Source of the DNA: Allomyces macrogynus ATCC 38327
Taxonomy: Eukaryota > Blastocladiomycota > Blastocladiomycetes > Blastocladiales > Blastocladiaceae
Direction: 5' to 3'
Assembly: GCA_000151295.1 (NCBI GenBank)
Contig: GG745342.1
Span: forward strand, 102,087-166,086
DNA length: 64,000 bases
Shown here: in pieces, positions 1 to 10,800 of the stretch
Layout of the letters: every line of letters starts with the position of its first letter
Numbering within the stretch: the first letter of the stretch is position 1
Notes under the pieces: generated by a model
Seen by the model: the letters and a program-made list of their open reading frames with translations, nothing else
The model's database searches: none
Told to the model about the DNA's origin: nothing
Position numbers and translations under genes: made by a program

Positions 1-22
1 CAGCAGCGTGCGTCGCACCTAC

Positions 23-593
23 CGGCGTCGTCGGCGCGCTCGATGCTGCCTGTTACTGTACGATGAACGCGTCCGACGAGACTGGGGAGTACCGGCAATG
101 TCGGCGAGTAGGGAAGGGTCGGCGAGTACGGCGCATGCGGCCAGTACGCCGGGCTCGCCGGGGGCGGCGGCGGCGGCTGGGCGCAGCCGCAGCTGCACGC
201 GCCTTGCGCGGATGGCGCGGAGCGGTGGTGATGGGTGGCGGATGGCGGCGGGAGCGGGTGCACGGTGAGCGGCGGCGGCGCGTGCGTGCGCGGCGCATGC
301 GCGGTTGAGTACGGGACGGCGGCGCGCGGGAGGTCGTGGTGGGAAGGGTGCTGGGAATGATGGTGGTGCTGGTGCGGCGCGGGGGCATAGTATGCGTTGT
401 TCCCGCGCGGAGGCGCCGGCGCGTGCTGCCAGGATGATGTCGGTGCGCTGGTGGTGCTGGGTGGCGGGAACGGCGACGGCAGCGGCGGCATACTAGTCGA
501 TGGCGGGGCCGGCGCGCGCGTGCTGCTCGCGGGCGGCGCGATGGACGCGGGGTAGTAGCCGTACCCGGCCGCTGTGGCCGTGGCGGTGGTCAT
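23..593 (-). CDS. Pro/His-rich low-complexity protein, 5' part; 3' part off window
   Basis: One minus-strand frame stays open from an ATG at 593 (start MTTATATAAGYGYYP) to the window edge. It encodes a Pro-, His- and Ala-rich chain with PPPPPP and HHH runs and a short Cys patch (ACSCGC). At 22-17 the reverse strand reads GTAGGT after a G, a good 5' splice site, so the exon probably ends at 23 and continues outside. The frame is also open upstream to about 725 (PYTNSTGAFHRPEPAF), where a TGA lies just beyond an AG, so an earlier exon is possible. No domain is recognised; a disordered regulatory protein is likely. The third-position GC bias supports this frame over the overlapping ones. Confidence 0.45.
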
Positions 594-725
594 ATTGTTG
601 GTGGTGGTGTTGTGCAGAGCGGGGAAGGCCGGTTCGGGTCGATGAAAAGCACCGGTCGAGTTCGTGTACGGTGCGAGTGTGGCGACGCGATTGAACTCGG
701 ATGGTTGCCGTGCGCTTGGCGGTGA

Positions 726-3081
726 TCACTTGGCGCGCGCGTCACGGATGGGTCGAGGGTTGGGATCGGAGCGACAATGGGCGTCGTCGGCAATCAGCAA
801 CAACGGCCGCGGGAGCGGAGCGAGGAAGGAGGACAACGACAGCGACAATGGGCTCGTGCACGAAGCGAGCGAGCAAGCGCCGGGGACGGGGGCACGACCG
901 ATATTTATCCTCGACCGCGCCAGGAGGAACAACCACCACCACTAGCGCGAGCGCGCGCGCGTCGGTCGTCCGCGCCGCCACATGCGCGGCGACAACGGAC
1001 GACGCCCGTGACGCTGGCCGCCGTCTGTCCCAACTTCATGGAACCTCGAGGCACTCTCACTTGGCCGTCTCACGCGCGGGGTCGTACAACATCTCCACGC
1101 TGGCAGAAACGTCATGACGCCGTGTGAGCGCGCCGGGCGCGCCGGCGCATAATGCGTCGAACCATGACTTTCGGGGGACCAGCAGGCAACAATCGTTTGG
1201 TGGTCCTGTCGTCCAACACCCGCCGGAAATCGAAATGGCGCGCACGGACGCGCGCCAGGTGCCCGGGACAATCCTCTCGAAGCCCATGATGAGAAGGGGT
1301 GGGTGGGTAGCCCAGTTTTCCCGGAGCCACGGCGCGCGATTACGCCAGCTCAGTGTGTGGTTCGCGTTTTGCTTTCAAACCGGCACACCCACGCCCATGG
1401 AGCTCCTTTGCTCTCCCCTTCCAAGGCACCACCAAGACAAGCACACGACAGGAAACAATCAGCAACCTCGACACGAAACAAAGCGCACGAGCCTGAAACT
1501 CTTGGCTCGGCGGCCGACATCACGGACAAACGCAACGGCTTGGGGCCTGCCGCCACCGTCTTCTCCACCGTGTGGGGCAGCCCAACTGATGGTCGTGGGT
1601 GATGGAAGCATAATTTACGAAACGCTGGCGATGGCGTCGTCGTGCCGTCGCGCCCACGTTGCACCGGTTGGGGAGGGTTTGAAAAACAGTGCTGATGCGC
1701 GCACGTCCGATTTGCCATCGCGTGCGCCTTGAAAACAAAGAAATGGGGACCGGGCGCACCGGCTGGGTCGCACAGCGGTTTATGGTGCTGGTTGTGCGAT
1801 CAGCACTGACTGTTGGACTGTTGTGCCCCGGCTTTCGCTTTGTTCACAAACTGTAGGGTCGCGTCGTGTTCGCTCACCTTTGGCCCTCATTCCTCGCGTT
1901 CGCTCTCATTTGGATCGACCACGACGAGCACGGCGAGCGCAACGACGAACACAGACACGAAGCTCTCGCGTCTATCTCTCTTGAACCGCGGTTGATTTCT
2001 CCCACTTTTTGAACAATCGGCAACGGACCCAGGGACAACAGCGGCAACAGAGATCGGAAGCGCCCCGATGTGGCGTCAAGAAATGCGCCGAACAACGCGC
2101 TGGCAACTTGAACAAAATCCAAAAAACACTCGCGGCAAAAGCCAGGAGTGACGTTGAACTTGTTGGCCAAGTGGCACGCGCCAACCGGCAACGCCAAGGG
2201 GGGTAGCAATGAATATTTCGCCCAATTCGCCACGAAAACAAGGGTCGCACAAGCGACGCGAAACGCCAAACGGACCCGATGCCATAGGTCATGGGGCGAG
2301 CGTGCATGGAGATTGCGAGCGCCGCCGCCAAGGATATGCCACGCGCACAGCGGCAGAGGGGATTCCGGAAAGAGCAGGCCGCACGCACAAGACCATGGGG
2401 GTGGAGAACAATCACGGCGCGGTGGTGTGGGAGCGCGTGCTCGCATTTTCTCGCGGCGGACGATCGCGCGCATGCCCAACAGTTGGGGATGAGGTCGCTG
2501 GAGCAACTCTGGTCTGCCCGCAAGAAGGCAAGGACGGGGACGTCAGCTCGCTCCACCATGGGTGATGCGCTCGCTTGTGCTTTTGCGAGAAGTGTTGTTG
2601 CGCCGACGTAACGGTTGCAACGACAACGGCGCCCCTGCCAGCCGCGAAGGTTTTTATGACAGCGGTGTGGCGATAACGCAGATCAAATGGGTTGGTGTCC
2701 GCGTCACTCACATGTGATCGCGACGCTGCTCTGTTCCCGCCATTTGCTGACCCGCAAGCGAACTGCTGCTCGCAGTCGTTTTCGCGGTCGGGTGGTCGAG
2801 TGCAACGGCCTTCTCTCAGCATCTAGCACGGTCGACAACATCTAGCCTGCCGCGATCAAGCTGCAACAGCAAGTTATTGGACCTCGTCGACCCGTGCGTG
2901 CTGGATCACGTCCACCGCGCACTGCCAGAACTCCCAGCGTCGGCCAGACGTGGTCGTCCTCGCAACCACAGCAGCTGGCGTTGCTGTTTCGACAGAATTG
3001 GCCGACTGCACGATCCTGCACGCAATCAGTGCATTTTGATACGCCCGATACTCGCTGCACGTCAAGCAGTGTCTCAACATC
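726..3081. other. Intergenic, no supported gene
   Basis: Frames of up to 200 codons are open here on both strands (for example 1124-1732 + and 1874-2559 -), but they overlap one another, have no recognisable domain and look like GC-rich chance frames. The last few hundred bases should hold the promoter and 5' UTR of the OPT transporter. Confidence 0.5.
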
Positions 3082-5691
3082 ATGGATACGCCAACGACGC
3101 GCTCGCTGGTTCTGGGGCTCGCGCTCGGGGTAATCCCGATTGCCTCGAACCTCTACCTCGGGCTCAAGACGGGTTGGGGGTGTGTGCAATCTCCACGCAC
3201 GTGCATGAGCATGTGGCGCCTGGCCGTTTTTACGCGTTTCGGACACCAACTAATACGCCGGCATCGTTCATGGTCTAGATTTGGGTCCGAATTTTTCGCC
3301 ATCCGTACGGATTTACGCATTTTCGCGCGTGGTTCTCCACCGACTAGCGTCGCGCGCTCACGCGTCAAGCCCACTCTGTCTAGTGCTTGGCTTCCCGCTG
3401 CTCCGGTTCGTCGACCGCACGCTGAACGGCACCGACAATGCGAGCACCGTGACCCTACAAGAACACGGTCTGCTCGTGACCGTCTCAGTCGCCGTGTCCA
3501 ACCTGACCATGTCGGGCTACGTCAACGGGATCCCGGCGCTCTACAAACTCGGTCTACTTGACCCAGCGGCCTACCCGGTGGACATGGCGCGACTCGTCGT
3601 GTGGGGCACGACCGTGGCCTTGGTCGCGTGCTTTGTCGCGCTCGTCATGGCGCCATGGTTCCTGAAGCGGCGCGACTTGCCGTTCCCATCGTCGGTCGGC
3701 GCCGCACACCTGTTGCGCCAGCTGCATGCGAATGCGGCCGTGTCGGCCGCGGAGGGGGCCGCTGTGGTCGAGGGGAAGGTGATCCCGCCGCTGGATGATG
3801 AAAAGGTGGCGAGGAAGCGCCGCGAGAGCGAGGTGCAGCAGCGTACCATGGTGCAGTGCATTGGTTCGTACGCGTGGGTTTCTTGGCACCGTGGAGTGCT
3901 ATTGCTATTGCCGTTGCTAACGCAAACGTGCCCTGATGCGATAGTCGGCTCGTTCTTGTTCTTGATGGTCGCGTTCGCCATCCCAGCCATCAAAGAGTAC
4001 CACCTCTTCTGGTGGCTCGCTGGCGCACCGCCACGCACGGGCCCGCACCCGACCGCCGGTCCGTACTCTGTTCAACGCTCTCCACCCATTTTTCCTCACT
4101 GCGATCTGACCCAACTTGGTCCCTGGCCCAGGCCTCGCCGCCATCTTCTACAACATGGACCGGTTCCACCTGTTTTTCAGCGTCTCCTTTGCCTTCTTCG
4201 GCGCCGGAATGATGATGGGCGTACGCACGACCACGTCCTTCTTCTTCGGCTCGTTTCTCGCGTGGTATGGCATTGGCCATTGGCTCGTTGAGAAATCCGG
4301 CTGGGTGCCGAACCCGTACGACCCGCGCACGCGCCGCTACTCGTCGCCGACCTCCATGGACCCGTCCTTCCCCGGCGCCGCCTACTGGCTGCTCTGGCCG
4401 GGCATCACGATCCTCGTCACGCATGCTGCCACCGACCTGGTCCTGAACGCCGCCGCGTACCTGATCAACCGCGTGAGGGGTACGGCGTCGGCGTCGCGCG
4501 CGTCGAGTACCGCCGCGATGCCCGACCCGAACGACCCGACCGCGCCGCTGCCGGCCACGCACGGGTCGCACGACGTGTCTGGGTTCGCCGGGAGGCAGGT
4601 GCGTGTGCTCAAGTACGTAGCAGCCCCGATGGCGGTCGCGCTGTGCGCGATCATGACGCAGGCGACGTTCCGACTATCGTTGGGGGTCGCTGGGCTCGCG
4701 ATTGGCCTGGGGGTCGTGCTCACGTATATCGCGACGCTCGCCTCGGCTGTGACGGATATGAATCCGTCGGGCACGTTGGCGAAGGTCGCCAAGGGGGTGT
4801 TGGCGATGGTCCCGGCCACGTCGCTCGCGCAGCGGCAGGTGACGACGGTTGCGGGCGCGATGGTGGCCGCGGGATTGGTACGCGGGTTTAGGTAGGTGGT
4901 CGTGGATTGGGTACCGGCTGACGCGAAGGGCGGGTGGAGAATAGTCGTCGCAGACGGTCGACCTCGTCAGCAGCTTCAAGCTCGGGCAACTGTGCCAGAT
5001 GAACGTGCTTGCGCAAGGTCCGTCCATTCCATTCCCCTCTCCCTCACCTTCTCCACCCCTCTCACTCATCCTCCACCCATCCAGTCCGCACGCAACTTCT
5101 CGGCGCGACCCTCGCGGCCCCGCTCACCGCGCTCGTCTTCTCGCTCTACGTGCACGCCTACCCGTGCATTCTCGCAGAGCGCGACGACGACTGTGCGACG
5201 CAGCACGGGTTCTCGCTGACCGCCGCCAATACGTGGAAAGTGTTTGCGATCGCCATGGCCGATGGGCCCGCGGCGATCGCCGCACGGGTTCCCCCGTCGG
5301 CGCTCGCCGCGTGCGGTGTGGCCGCGGCCGCGGTCGTCGTGACGGGAATCATTCGGCGGGTGCTGTTGCAGCCGCGGGGGTATGCGTGGATCGTGCCGCA
5401 GTGGAACGGTACGTGCTTGATGCTGCGGGAATCGGTGCGATTCGGATCGAGACTGAGACGATGCGAGCGTGGTGGATAGCGATCGGTGTAGCCATGCTGA
5501 ACCCGCGCACCGACTACGCGTTCGCAGCGTGGCTCGGCGCGCTCGTTTCGGTCGTCTGGCAGCGGCAAGCGCCGCACGCGCACGATAAGTTGCTGTTCAC
5601 GGTCGCGAGTGGGTTTATTGCGGGCGAGGGGTTGTGGGGGCTCGTGGCGGCCGTGATGAATATCGGTACGTTGGCGTGCGACTGGGTGTAG
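3082..5691 (+). CDS. OPT-family oligopeptide/metal-chelate transporter
   Basis: Proton-coupled membrane transporter of the OPT/YSL superfamily (peptides or metal chelates; substrate not readable). Exons: 3082-3179, 3279-3304, 3384-3842, 3945-4058, 4132-4877, 4945-5017, 5085-5408, 5480-5691 (683 aa); all phases close. Family marks in order: LGVIPIASNLYLGLKTGW near residue 15, NLTMSGYVNGIPALY, a central hydrophilic loop, FFGAGMMMGVRTT, LVSSFKLGQL, and ASGFIAGEGLWG near the C-terminus. Exon 2 is a 26-nt microexon that restores WGFGSEFFAILLGF. Introns are 67-102 nt with visible branch sites (ACTAATA, TGCTAACG, GCTGACG, CTCAC). The first ATG lies close to the first membrane segment, so a short upstream exon cannot be excluded; the exon 4/5 join is the least certain. 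Confidence 0.88.
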
Positions 5692-6352
5692 TCGAAAAGG
5701 CAGGATATTGACTTACGCGAGTATTGTCGTGTAGTGGGGTTGTCGAACGGGTGGCTGACGCGGGCTGGGCTGCCGTGATCTGCAGTGGTCGAAAATCCGC
5801 GTGGTTGGGCGCGATTTGGCGGGTGGACGAGTGTGGCTGCGGGTGGGGACGTCGGTTTGTGCTGGGAACTGTCAAGGGACTTGCGAATCCATTTCTAGGG
5901 TCCTTGGTTGTGACAGACAGGAGGATGGGGTGGACACCAGCGTCCAAGCCGCGCATGAGGTGCCAAAAACACACAAAACGACGATGCACTGCGCACGCTG
6001 CGTGAACTTGGCGATCTTTGTGCCCAAAAAGAATCCGTGTAGGTAGGTGTCCTTGGGCGGTGGGGCTGAACACGACACAATTCCTGAACGAAAGCCGCCC
6101 CAACGACAACGTTGTCGCCAATGGGAGCGACCCTGGCTGGTTTAGTCAGAAAGAAGAGGAGGATGTGAAACCATGACAAACATGTACATCATATGCTGCT
6201 CTGTTGCACTGTTTTGTTTTGGAATAGCGCCCACACAGGCTCACTCCTCATCGTGACTTCAAGGCGACGAGTCGGGCAAGGAACGCGAATTTGCCAAAAA
6301 GACTTTCACCGTGATTTCACAGGAATAGGAGTGTTCTCCCAGGAACAGTCAA
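5692..6352. other. Intergenic spacer
   Basis: Space between the OPT stop and the tRNA. No gene is supported. The run aaaaa at about 6295-6299 is a T5 tract on the minus strand, about 55 nt past the tRNA 3' end, and could be its Pol III terminator. Confidence 0.4.
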
Positions 6353-6425
6353 TGGAGGTTGCGGGGTTTGAACCCGCGGCATTCCGCATGCAAAGCGGAC
6401 ACTCTAACCACTGAGCTAAACCCCC
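6353..6425 (-). tRNA. tRNA-Ala (anticodon TGC)
   Basis: The reverse strand folds as a complete cloverleaf. The acceptor stem GGGGGTT pairs with AACCTCC (one G-T), the D arm carries TTTAGCTCAGTGG (A box), and the anticodon arm is CCGC-TTTGCAT-GCGG with anticodon TGC. The T arm GCGGG-TTCAAAC-CCCGC matches the B box. The discriminator is A at 6353. There is no intron and CCA is not encoded. Confidence 0.95.
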
Positions 6426-6455
6426 GGACAATGTTGCGAGCAGTTTGGCAGCGTT

Positions 6456-6463
6456 TATAAATA
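6456..6463 (-). promoter_or_regulatory. TATA-like box upstream of tRNA-Ala
   Basis: TATAAATA on the plus strand lies 31-38 bp upstream of the tRNA 5' end. Upstream TATA boxes that place TFIIIB are known for tRNA genes in fission yeast and plants. It also lies about 175 bp upstream of the Ran-binding gene on the plus strand, so its target is an inference. Confidence 0.4.
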
Positions 6464-6634
6464 GTTTGTCTGCCATCTCAGCACTGAAGGAGTTCTGACT
6501 CACTCCCGCTCAAGAACCTAGTAGTCAAAGGCGACCTTCTCGCTCCGCTCGCTCTGCCGACCGACCGACGCCAGCAGACTTGCGGCACCCGTGACGAGGC
6601 AAGCGCGCGAACGACGCGCGAGTGCAGCAGCACC

Positions 6635-7611
6635 ATGGCTGTGCCCGGCGGAATCGACGATCTGTTCGGCAAGCTCGCGATCCACGCTGTGACCGTGGTC
6701 GGCAAGGCCGCGTTTGAACTCGCCGTCAAGCAAGCCATCGGCGGGCTCACGGCCTTTACCAAGCGAAAACTCCCAGTAGGTAGCGGGAACGCAGGCGGAA
6801 ATGCGACTGCAGCATCAACACGCGCTGCGACACCCGCGACCCCCGGCGCGCCAACAGAACGGGCAGACAGCATCGCGTCGAGCCCAGCATTAGGCGACAC
6901 CGATCCCGCAACCAACACGTCGGCCACCGAGCAGCAGCGCCTACGCGCCGAATTTGAGCGGCTCGACACGCAGCGGCGGCAACTTGAGCAAAAGGTGGCC
7001 ATCCTGACACCGTCGATTGACATGATCCAAGTCGTTTGCGCCAAGTCAAACCACGTCGGCCTGCACGCCGTGCTGACCATGGCACAGGACCTGCACCGCG
7101 ACCTCGACACGCTCTCGGCCTTCTTGGCCACAGCGCTCGGGTCCGACAGCGCGCACTCGGTCTCGCTCGCAAGTGTACGCCGTCTCGGAACGCGTGCAGG
7201 CGATCTAAGCCAAGATCGAGGACTCGGTGCCCTATCTAAACCTGGCGATCGCCGTGTCGGGCGTCAAGCTCGGCGGTGGGACGGGCAGTGCGGGCGCGCG
7301 GGCGGCCGCGCCAGCCAGTGCGTTGTCGCTCATCGTGCTCCTCAATGCGTCAGCCCTCCTGCAGCGCGCGGCGCTTGCTGTTGAATTTGCAGCAGGTGGA
7401 ACGCACGCCGGCGTCGGTCAGGGTGGCGAATTTGATGAACCGGTTCATGCATGCGGCGGAGGTGACGGGGTCGTCGGGTGCGACGCCCGCAGGTGGGGCT
7501 GGAGAGAGTATTACGGAAGTGTCCCCGACACGACCGGCGCGACAGAGTAGGCGATCGCAGCGCGGTGTGCGACCGGCCGAGGTTGGTGAGGGTGGCGAAG
7601 AAGAATTGTGA
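6635..7611 (+). CDS. RanGTP-binding protein, Yrb30-type (frame disturbed)
   Basis: The N-terminus (MAVPGGIDDLFGKLAIHAVT), the coiled segment QQRLRAEFERLDTQRRQLEQ, VAILTPSIDMIQVV, LTMAQDLHRDLDTL and the later KIEDSVPYLNLAIAVSGVKL follow the fungal RanGTP-binding family (PF05508). Frame 1 runs from 6635 to about 7172. The homologous continuation (SERVQAI-stop-AKIEDSVPY) is in the next frame and carries a TAA at 7206-7208. A further frame change near 7370 gives a C-terminus (PASVRVANLMNRFMH...) ending at 7611. Possible explanations are a very short intron (37-40 nt, GTGTAC or GTACGC to TAAG), assembly errors, or real decay. The family call is good; the exon structure is not resolved. Confidence 0.6.
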
Positions 7612-7741
7612 TTGAGTGTGCTTCGGTGAAAGGAGCACAACGTTGCTCGAGATACGAAATCCATTCTTTCTTTCCATTCCTTCACATCTGTATCGATCAG
7701 CCCTCATTCCACACTCACCCCAGACCGACGCATCGATCGCA

Positions 7742-9136
7742 TCAAGCATCCTTCTCCACCCCACCCTCCACCCCACCCTCCATCGCGGACGCTCGTGCCG
7801 CACTCACCAATCCCGCGACCCACGTCGCCAACACCCCTGCCCCCTCCGGCTCTCTCCGCAACATCTCGGCCACCTCCCTCGCCCTCTTCACCATCCCTTC
7901 CTCCCTCACCTCCTTGATCCCCGCCGCAATCCTCGCCCCTGACCGCTTCGCAAACGGCACCGGCCGCGCCGCCACCCCCAACTCGAACACCCGCTGTGCC
8001 CAAAACGGCTGATCGATTGCGACCGGGACTGGCACTTGCGGTACTCCCGCGCGCACGGCCGCCGCAATCGTGCCCGCGCCCGCGTGGTGCACTATGGCCT
8101 TGCATCGCGGGAATAACAGGGCGTGCGGCGCGGTAGTGGAAATCACGAAAACTCGGTCCGAGTCAAGCGCTTGGAGCGCCGCAACTTGTCTCGGGAACGG
8201 AATCGCATCGGTGGCCGAGTACCCGCCAGCGAAGACGACGACCCGCGTCGAGCTCGGTACGTGTGCGAGCAAGTCGCGCACAAGTGCAACCAAATCGAAC
8301 GCGTCGACCGTGACCACACCGAACCCGACGTAGACGGGCATCGTACCCGCATCGAGCCACGCGTCCAGCGCTGGGTCGAGCGGTTCCGCCGCGTCCTTGG
8401 GGATCGAGAGCGCCGCCTGCATGCGCGCGTGGGTGGGGAAGTCGTCAGGGACAGGCAAGAGGGTCGGGCTGATCGCGTAAAAGTGCGGGAGGGCCGCGAG
8501 CGATTCGTAGACGGCGCGCGGCGCGACGGGCGCGACACCCGCGGCAGTGCACAGGCGGTCGGTCAGTGGACCCCACTGGACCTTGTACCCCATGAAGTTG
8601 TTGAAGTGGTGTAGGGCAGCGTTGATCCACCCAGCGAGGTTCGGGATCGCCGGAAGGACTGGAATCGCCGGCGGGAACGCGCGCGTCGGATACGTCGTCA
8701 AGAACATTTCCAGTACCCCGACGACCGTCGTCGGCGGCACCACGCGCCGCAACACCACCGCGTGGTGTGCGAGCAAGTAACCCACAAGCAAGACCACATC
8801 GAACGACGATGCGACAGCCACAAGCTGCGTCGCAATGTCGGTGAATTCGGACCGGCCAAAGAGCGCGTCGCTGTCGGTGAAATCGTTGTTGACAAACGCG
8901 CGCATCGCGCGGGGGGAACCGAACGTGCCGAGCGCAGTGCCGGCGAGCGGGATGTAGCTGAATTGGTCGCGCTCGACCCACGCTTGGAGGTCGGATTGGG
9001 TGGCGATCGCGATTTTGATTGGGGTCGAGTGGGTCCATGTGGGGTGTTCGGGCGCGGCAGAGCGTAGAGCGTGCGCGGCGGCGAGTGCGGGTTGGATGTC
9101 GCCGCGCGAGCCAAAAGCGACAATGAGGATACGCAT
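7742..9136 (-). CDS. UDP-glycosyltransferase, sterol-glucosyltransferase-like (GT1)
   Basis: Single exon of 464 aa. The N-terminal Rossmann half starts MRILIVAFGSRGDIQPALA, the usual opening of UGT51/Atg26-type and antibiotic-type GT1 enzymes. The C-terminal nucleotide-sugar-binding signature is clear: VYVGFGVV, then CKAIVHHAGAGTIAAAVRAG, then VPQVPVPVAIDQPFWAQRV. It should transfer a sugar from UDP- or dTDP-sugar to a lipid or small-molecule acceptor in the cytosol or at membranes. Unlike Atg26 it has no PH/GRAM region. The ATG at 9136 was chosen because the motif begins there, although the frame is open upstream. The middle histidine of the usual HHGGAGT motif is kept, with A in place of one G. 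Confidence 0.88.
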   Translation of the reverse strand: MRILIVAFGSRGDIQPALAAAHALRSAAPEHPTWTHSTPIKIAIATQSDLQAWVERDQFSYIPLAGTALGTFGSPRAMRAFVNNDFTDSDALFGRSEFTDIATQLVAVASSFDVVLLVGYLLAHHAVVLRRVVPPTTVVGVLEMFLTTYPTRAFPPAIPVLPAIPNLAGWINAALHHFNNFMGYKVQWGPLTDRLCTAAGVAPVAPRAVYESLAALPHFYAISPTLLPVPDDFPTHARMQAALSIPKDAAEPLDPALDAWLDAGTMPVYVGFGVVTVDAFDLVALVRDLLAHVPSSTRVVVFAGGYSATDAIPFPRQVAALQALDSDRVFVISTTAPHALLFPRCKAIVHHAGAGTIAAAVRAGVPQVPVPVAIDQPFWAQRVFELGVAARPVPFAKRSGARIAAGIKEVREEGMVKRAREVAEMLRREPEGAGVLATWVAGLVSAARASAMEGGVEGGVEKDA

Positions 9137-9391
9137 GGCGGTGGTGTGGTGGAAGGACAGAGAGGAGAGAAAGAGCGGAGGGTCGGTTCGCGGGCTGTCA
9201 AGGGTCGACTCGCCTTGAATCATGAATTTGAGGCTCTGGAATCGCAACCAGTTTGGGTGATTTGAGAGCATCACCAATGGTCAAGGGTTTTTCGGCTTTT
9301 CGGCTAATTTTGGTGCCAACCAGCACTTTTGCAACTCCACCAGTCACCGGCTTCCGCCAAAATGTACCCTTTCCGACCAACGGCGGACCCA

Positions 9392-9442
9392 AATGCTCAT
9401 TGCCCGAGCTGTTAGGGCTGTCACCTGACGGTCCTGACAGCA
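9392..9442 (+). repeat. 51-bp inverted repeat, left arm
   Basis: The arm AATGCTCATTGCCC...CTGACAGCA is the reverse complement of 9628-9678 with two mismatches in 51 bp. The arms enclose about 185 bp. It sits at the 3' end of the retroelement described below and may be its terminal or internal complementary repeat. Confidence 0.85.
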
Positions 9443-9627
9443 GGGACGATGTGTGTTGTCTGAGCCCGAGCCAACACGAGGGGTGCAAGATGTGCCTCTT
9501 CCTTTTATTGAATGGGCTCAATCGATTGACACCATCTCAGGAACATGAAACATATGATGGGCCGTCAGTTCTGAGAAAATGAAAAAGCAGGCTTGATCGC
9601 CTGGGCCCCATCGAGGCGTGCAAAACT

Positions 9628-9678
9628 TGCTGTCAGGACCATCAGGTGACAGCCCTAACAGCTTGGGCAATGAGCATT
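9628..9678 (-). repeat. 51-bp inverted repeat, right arm
   Basis: Partner of 9392-9442; RNA across both arms would fold as a long hairpin. Confidence 0.85.
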
Positions 9679-9731
9679 GTCCATTGCCCTCGCCAGCACC
9701 TCAGGGTGCTGTGATGTGCCAGTTCACAGCT

Positions 9732-10094
9732 CTACTGGCCCCCATCCCCCACAAGGTGGCAAAACTTTGTATAGACCCAGGTACCCTGATAGTGCTTCCA
9801 GTATGTGGCCACAGAGGCCCATGTTCCCACCACAATTTCCTCTTTGGTGGCACCATTCAGTTCCATGAACTTGCAGGCTGCCGCCTTCAGGCCATAGGCA
9901 CAGAAATGCTGTGGGATCCACACATTGTTCAGCAGCTGGCACACCCAAGACGTGATCATGCCAGTGACCACAAAACACTTGGTGGTGCCTGCCCCCACAA
10001 AGAGGGCGTCACTGGCGTCCCCATCAGGTACATAGGGGGAGTGGCGCCCAAGGTAAGCAGTCCAGTGTGCCCCCCATGTCCAACAGTGGGTCAT
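9732..10094 (-). CDS. Tyrosine-recombinase C-terminal fragment (DIRS-like)
   Basis: The segment FCAYGLKAAACKFMELNG, then ATKEEIVVGTWASVATYWKH with the following Y, has the shape of the tyrosine-recombinase box around the second catalytic His/Arg (HxLR...G...GrW...Y). The final Y of TYWKHY would be the nucleophile. The usual HS-L-R/K is YGLK here, so a catalytic His appears replaced, which fits a dead copy or a divergent family. There is no credible start; the frame is the surviving end of a longer ORF. Confidence 0.6.
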   Translation of the reverse strand: MTHCWTWGAHWTAYLGRHSPYVPDGDASDALFVGAGTTKCFVVTGMITSWVCQLLNNVWIPQHFCAYGLKAAACKFMELNGATKEEIVVGTWASVATYWKHYQGTWVYTKFCHLVGDGGQ

Positions 10095-10269
10095 TGGCCT
10101 GTGTGAGGTATTTGATCACTGTTTGATCATGCTGGTCCTTGGGGCTGCAAATTGCCAGATGCAATGTGTCCAGAAGCACCATGCTCTCTGACACGACGAT
10201 GCGCTCCAGGCAGATGAAGTGGCGCCTCCCATACTGCAGGAGGAGGTATGCAAGGTGGTGGTTCAGCCT

Positions 10270-10722
10270 TCAGAATGATAGGTCTGCAGTTGGGCCCCAG
10301 GCCCACACCATGTCATCAAAAATTGTCACATCAAACACCTCCTTGTTGTGTGAGACCTGAGGGCACTCCACCCGGAAAGAGCGCACGACTTTTGATATTG
10401 TTGCACAGGTCAACAGGGATGTAGCCATGTTATCCAGCCTGCAGAACTGCCCCCATGTTGTCCTGATCACTGCACACTGACAGGCCACCAGGGCCGCCCA
10501 CACAGGGGAGGGGTCTTCCTCCCAGAGAGAGATGGTGTACACACAAAAAGTGTTCACATTTTGCACAAGGGGATTGGTGTGCTCCCTGCAGCACCAGTGA
10601 AGCCAGCACAGCCAAGACGCGTCATTCTGCTTCCTGGTAATCTCTATGAGGGCTGCATTGGCGTGGTCAATATCTGCTTGCAATAAGCCAAGCAGAGCTC
10701 CAAAATGCCAGAGAGCCACCAC
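10270..10722 (-). CDS. Retroelement ORF segment between RNase H and recombinase
   Basis: An open minus-strand frame of 150 codons (QADIDHANAALIEITRKQND ...) lies between the RNase H and recombinase fragments and has the same lower-GC composition. Its position matches the N-terminal, DNA-binding part of a DIRS tyrosine recombinase, but I see no diagnostic residue. It ends at a stop at 10270 and is not continuous with either neighbour. Confidence 0.4.
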   Translation of the reverse strand: MVALWHFGALLGLLQADIDHANAALIEITRKQNDASWLCWLHWCCREHTNPLVQNVNTFCVYTISLWEEDPSPVWAALVACQCAVIRTTWGQFCRLDNMATSLLTCATISKVVRSFRVECPQVSHNKEVFDVTIFDDMVWAWGPTADLSF

Positions 10723-10800
10723 ACGATCAGGTGCATTCAGCTCAGGGGTGCCTGTGTCTGCATGGTCCTCACCAGTGCATCCACTGGTAGGATCACAGGG

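Noticed and set aside
1124..1732. 202-codon plus-strand frame
   Set aside because: No domain, no codon bias and heavy overlap with other open frames; typical of GC-rich chance ORFs.
1874..2559. Two overlapping minus frames of about 200 codons
   Set aside because: Cys/Arg/Leu-rich composition without motifs, and mutually exclusive frames.
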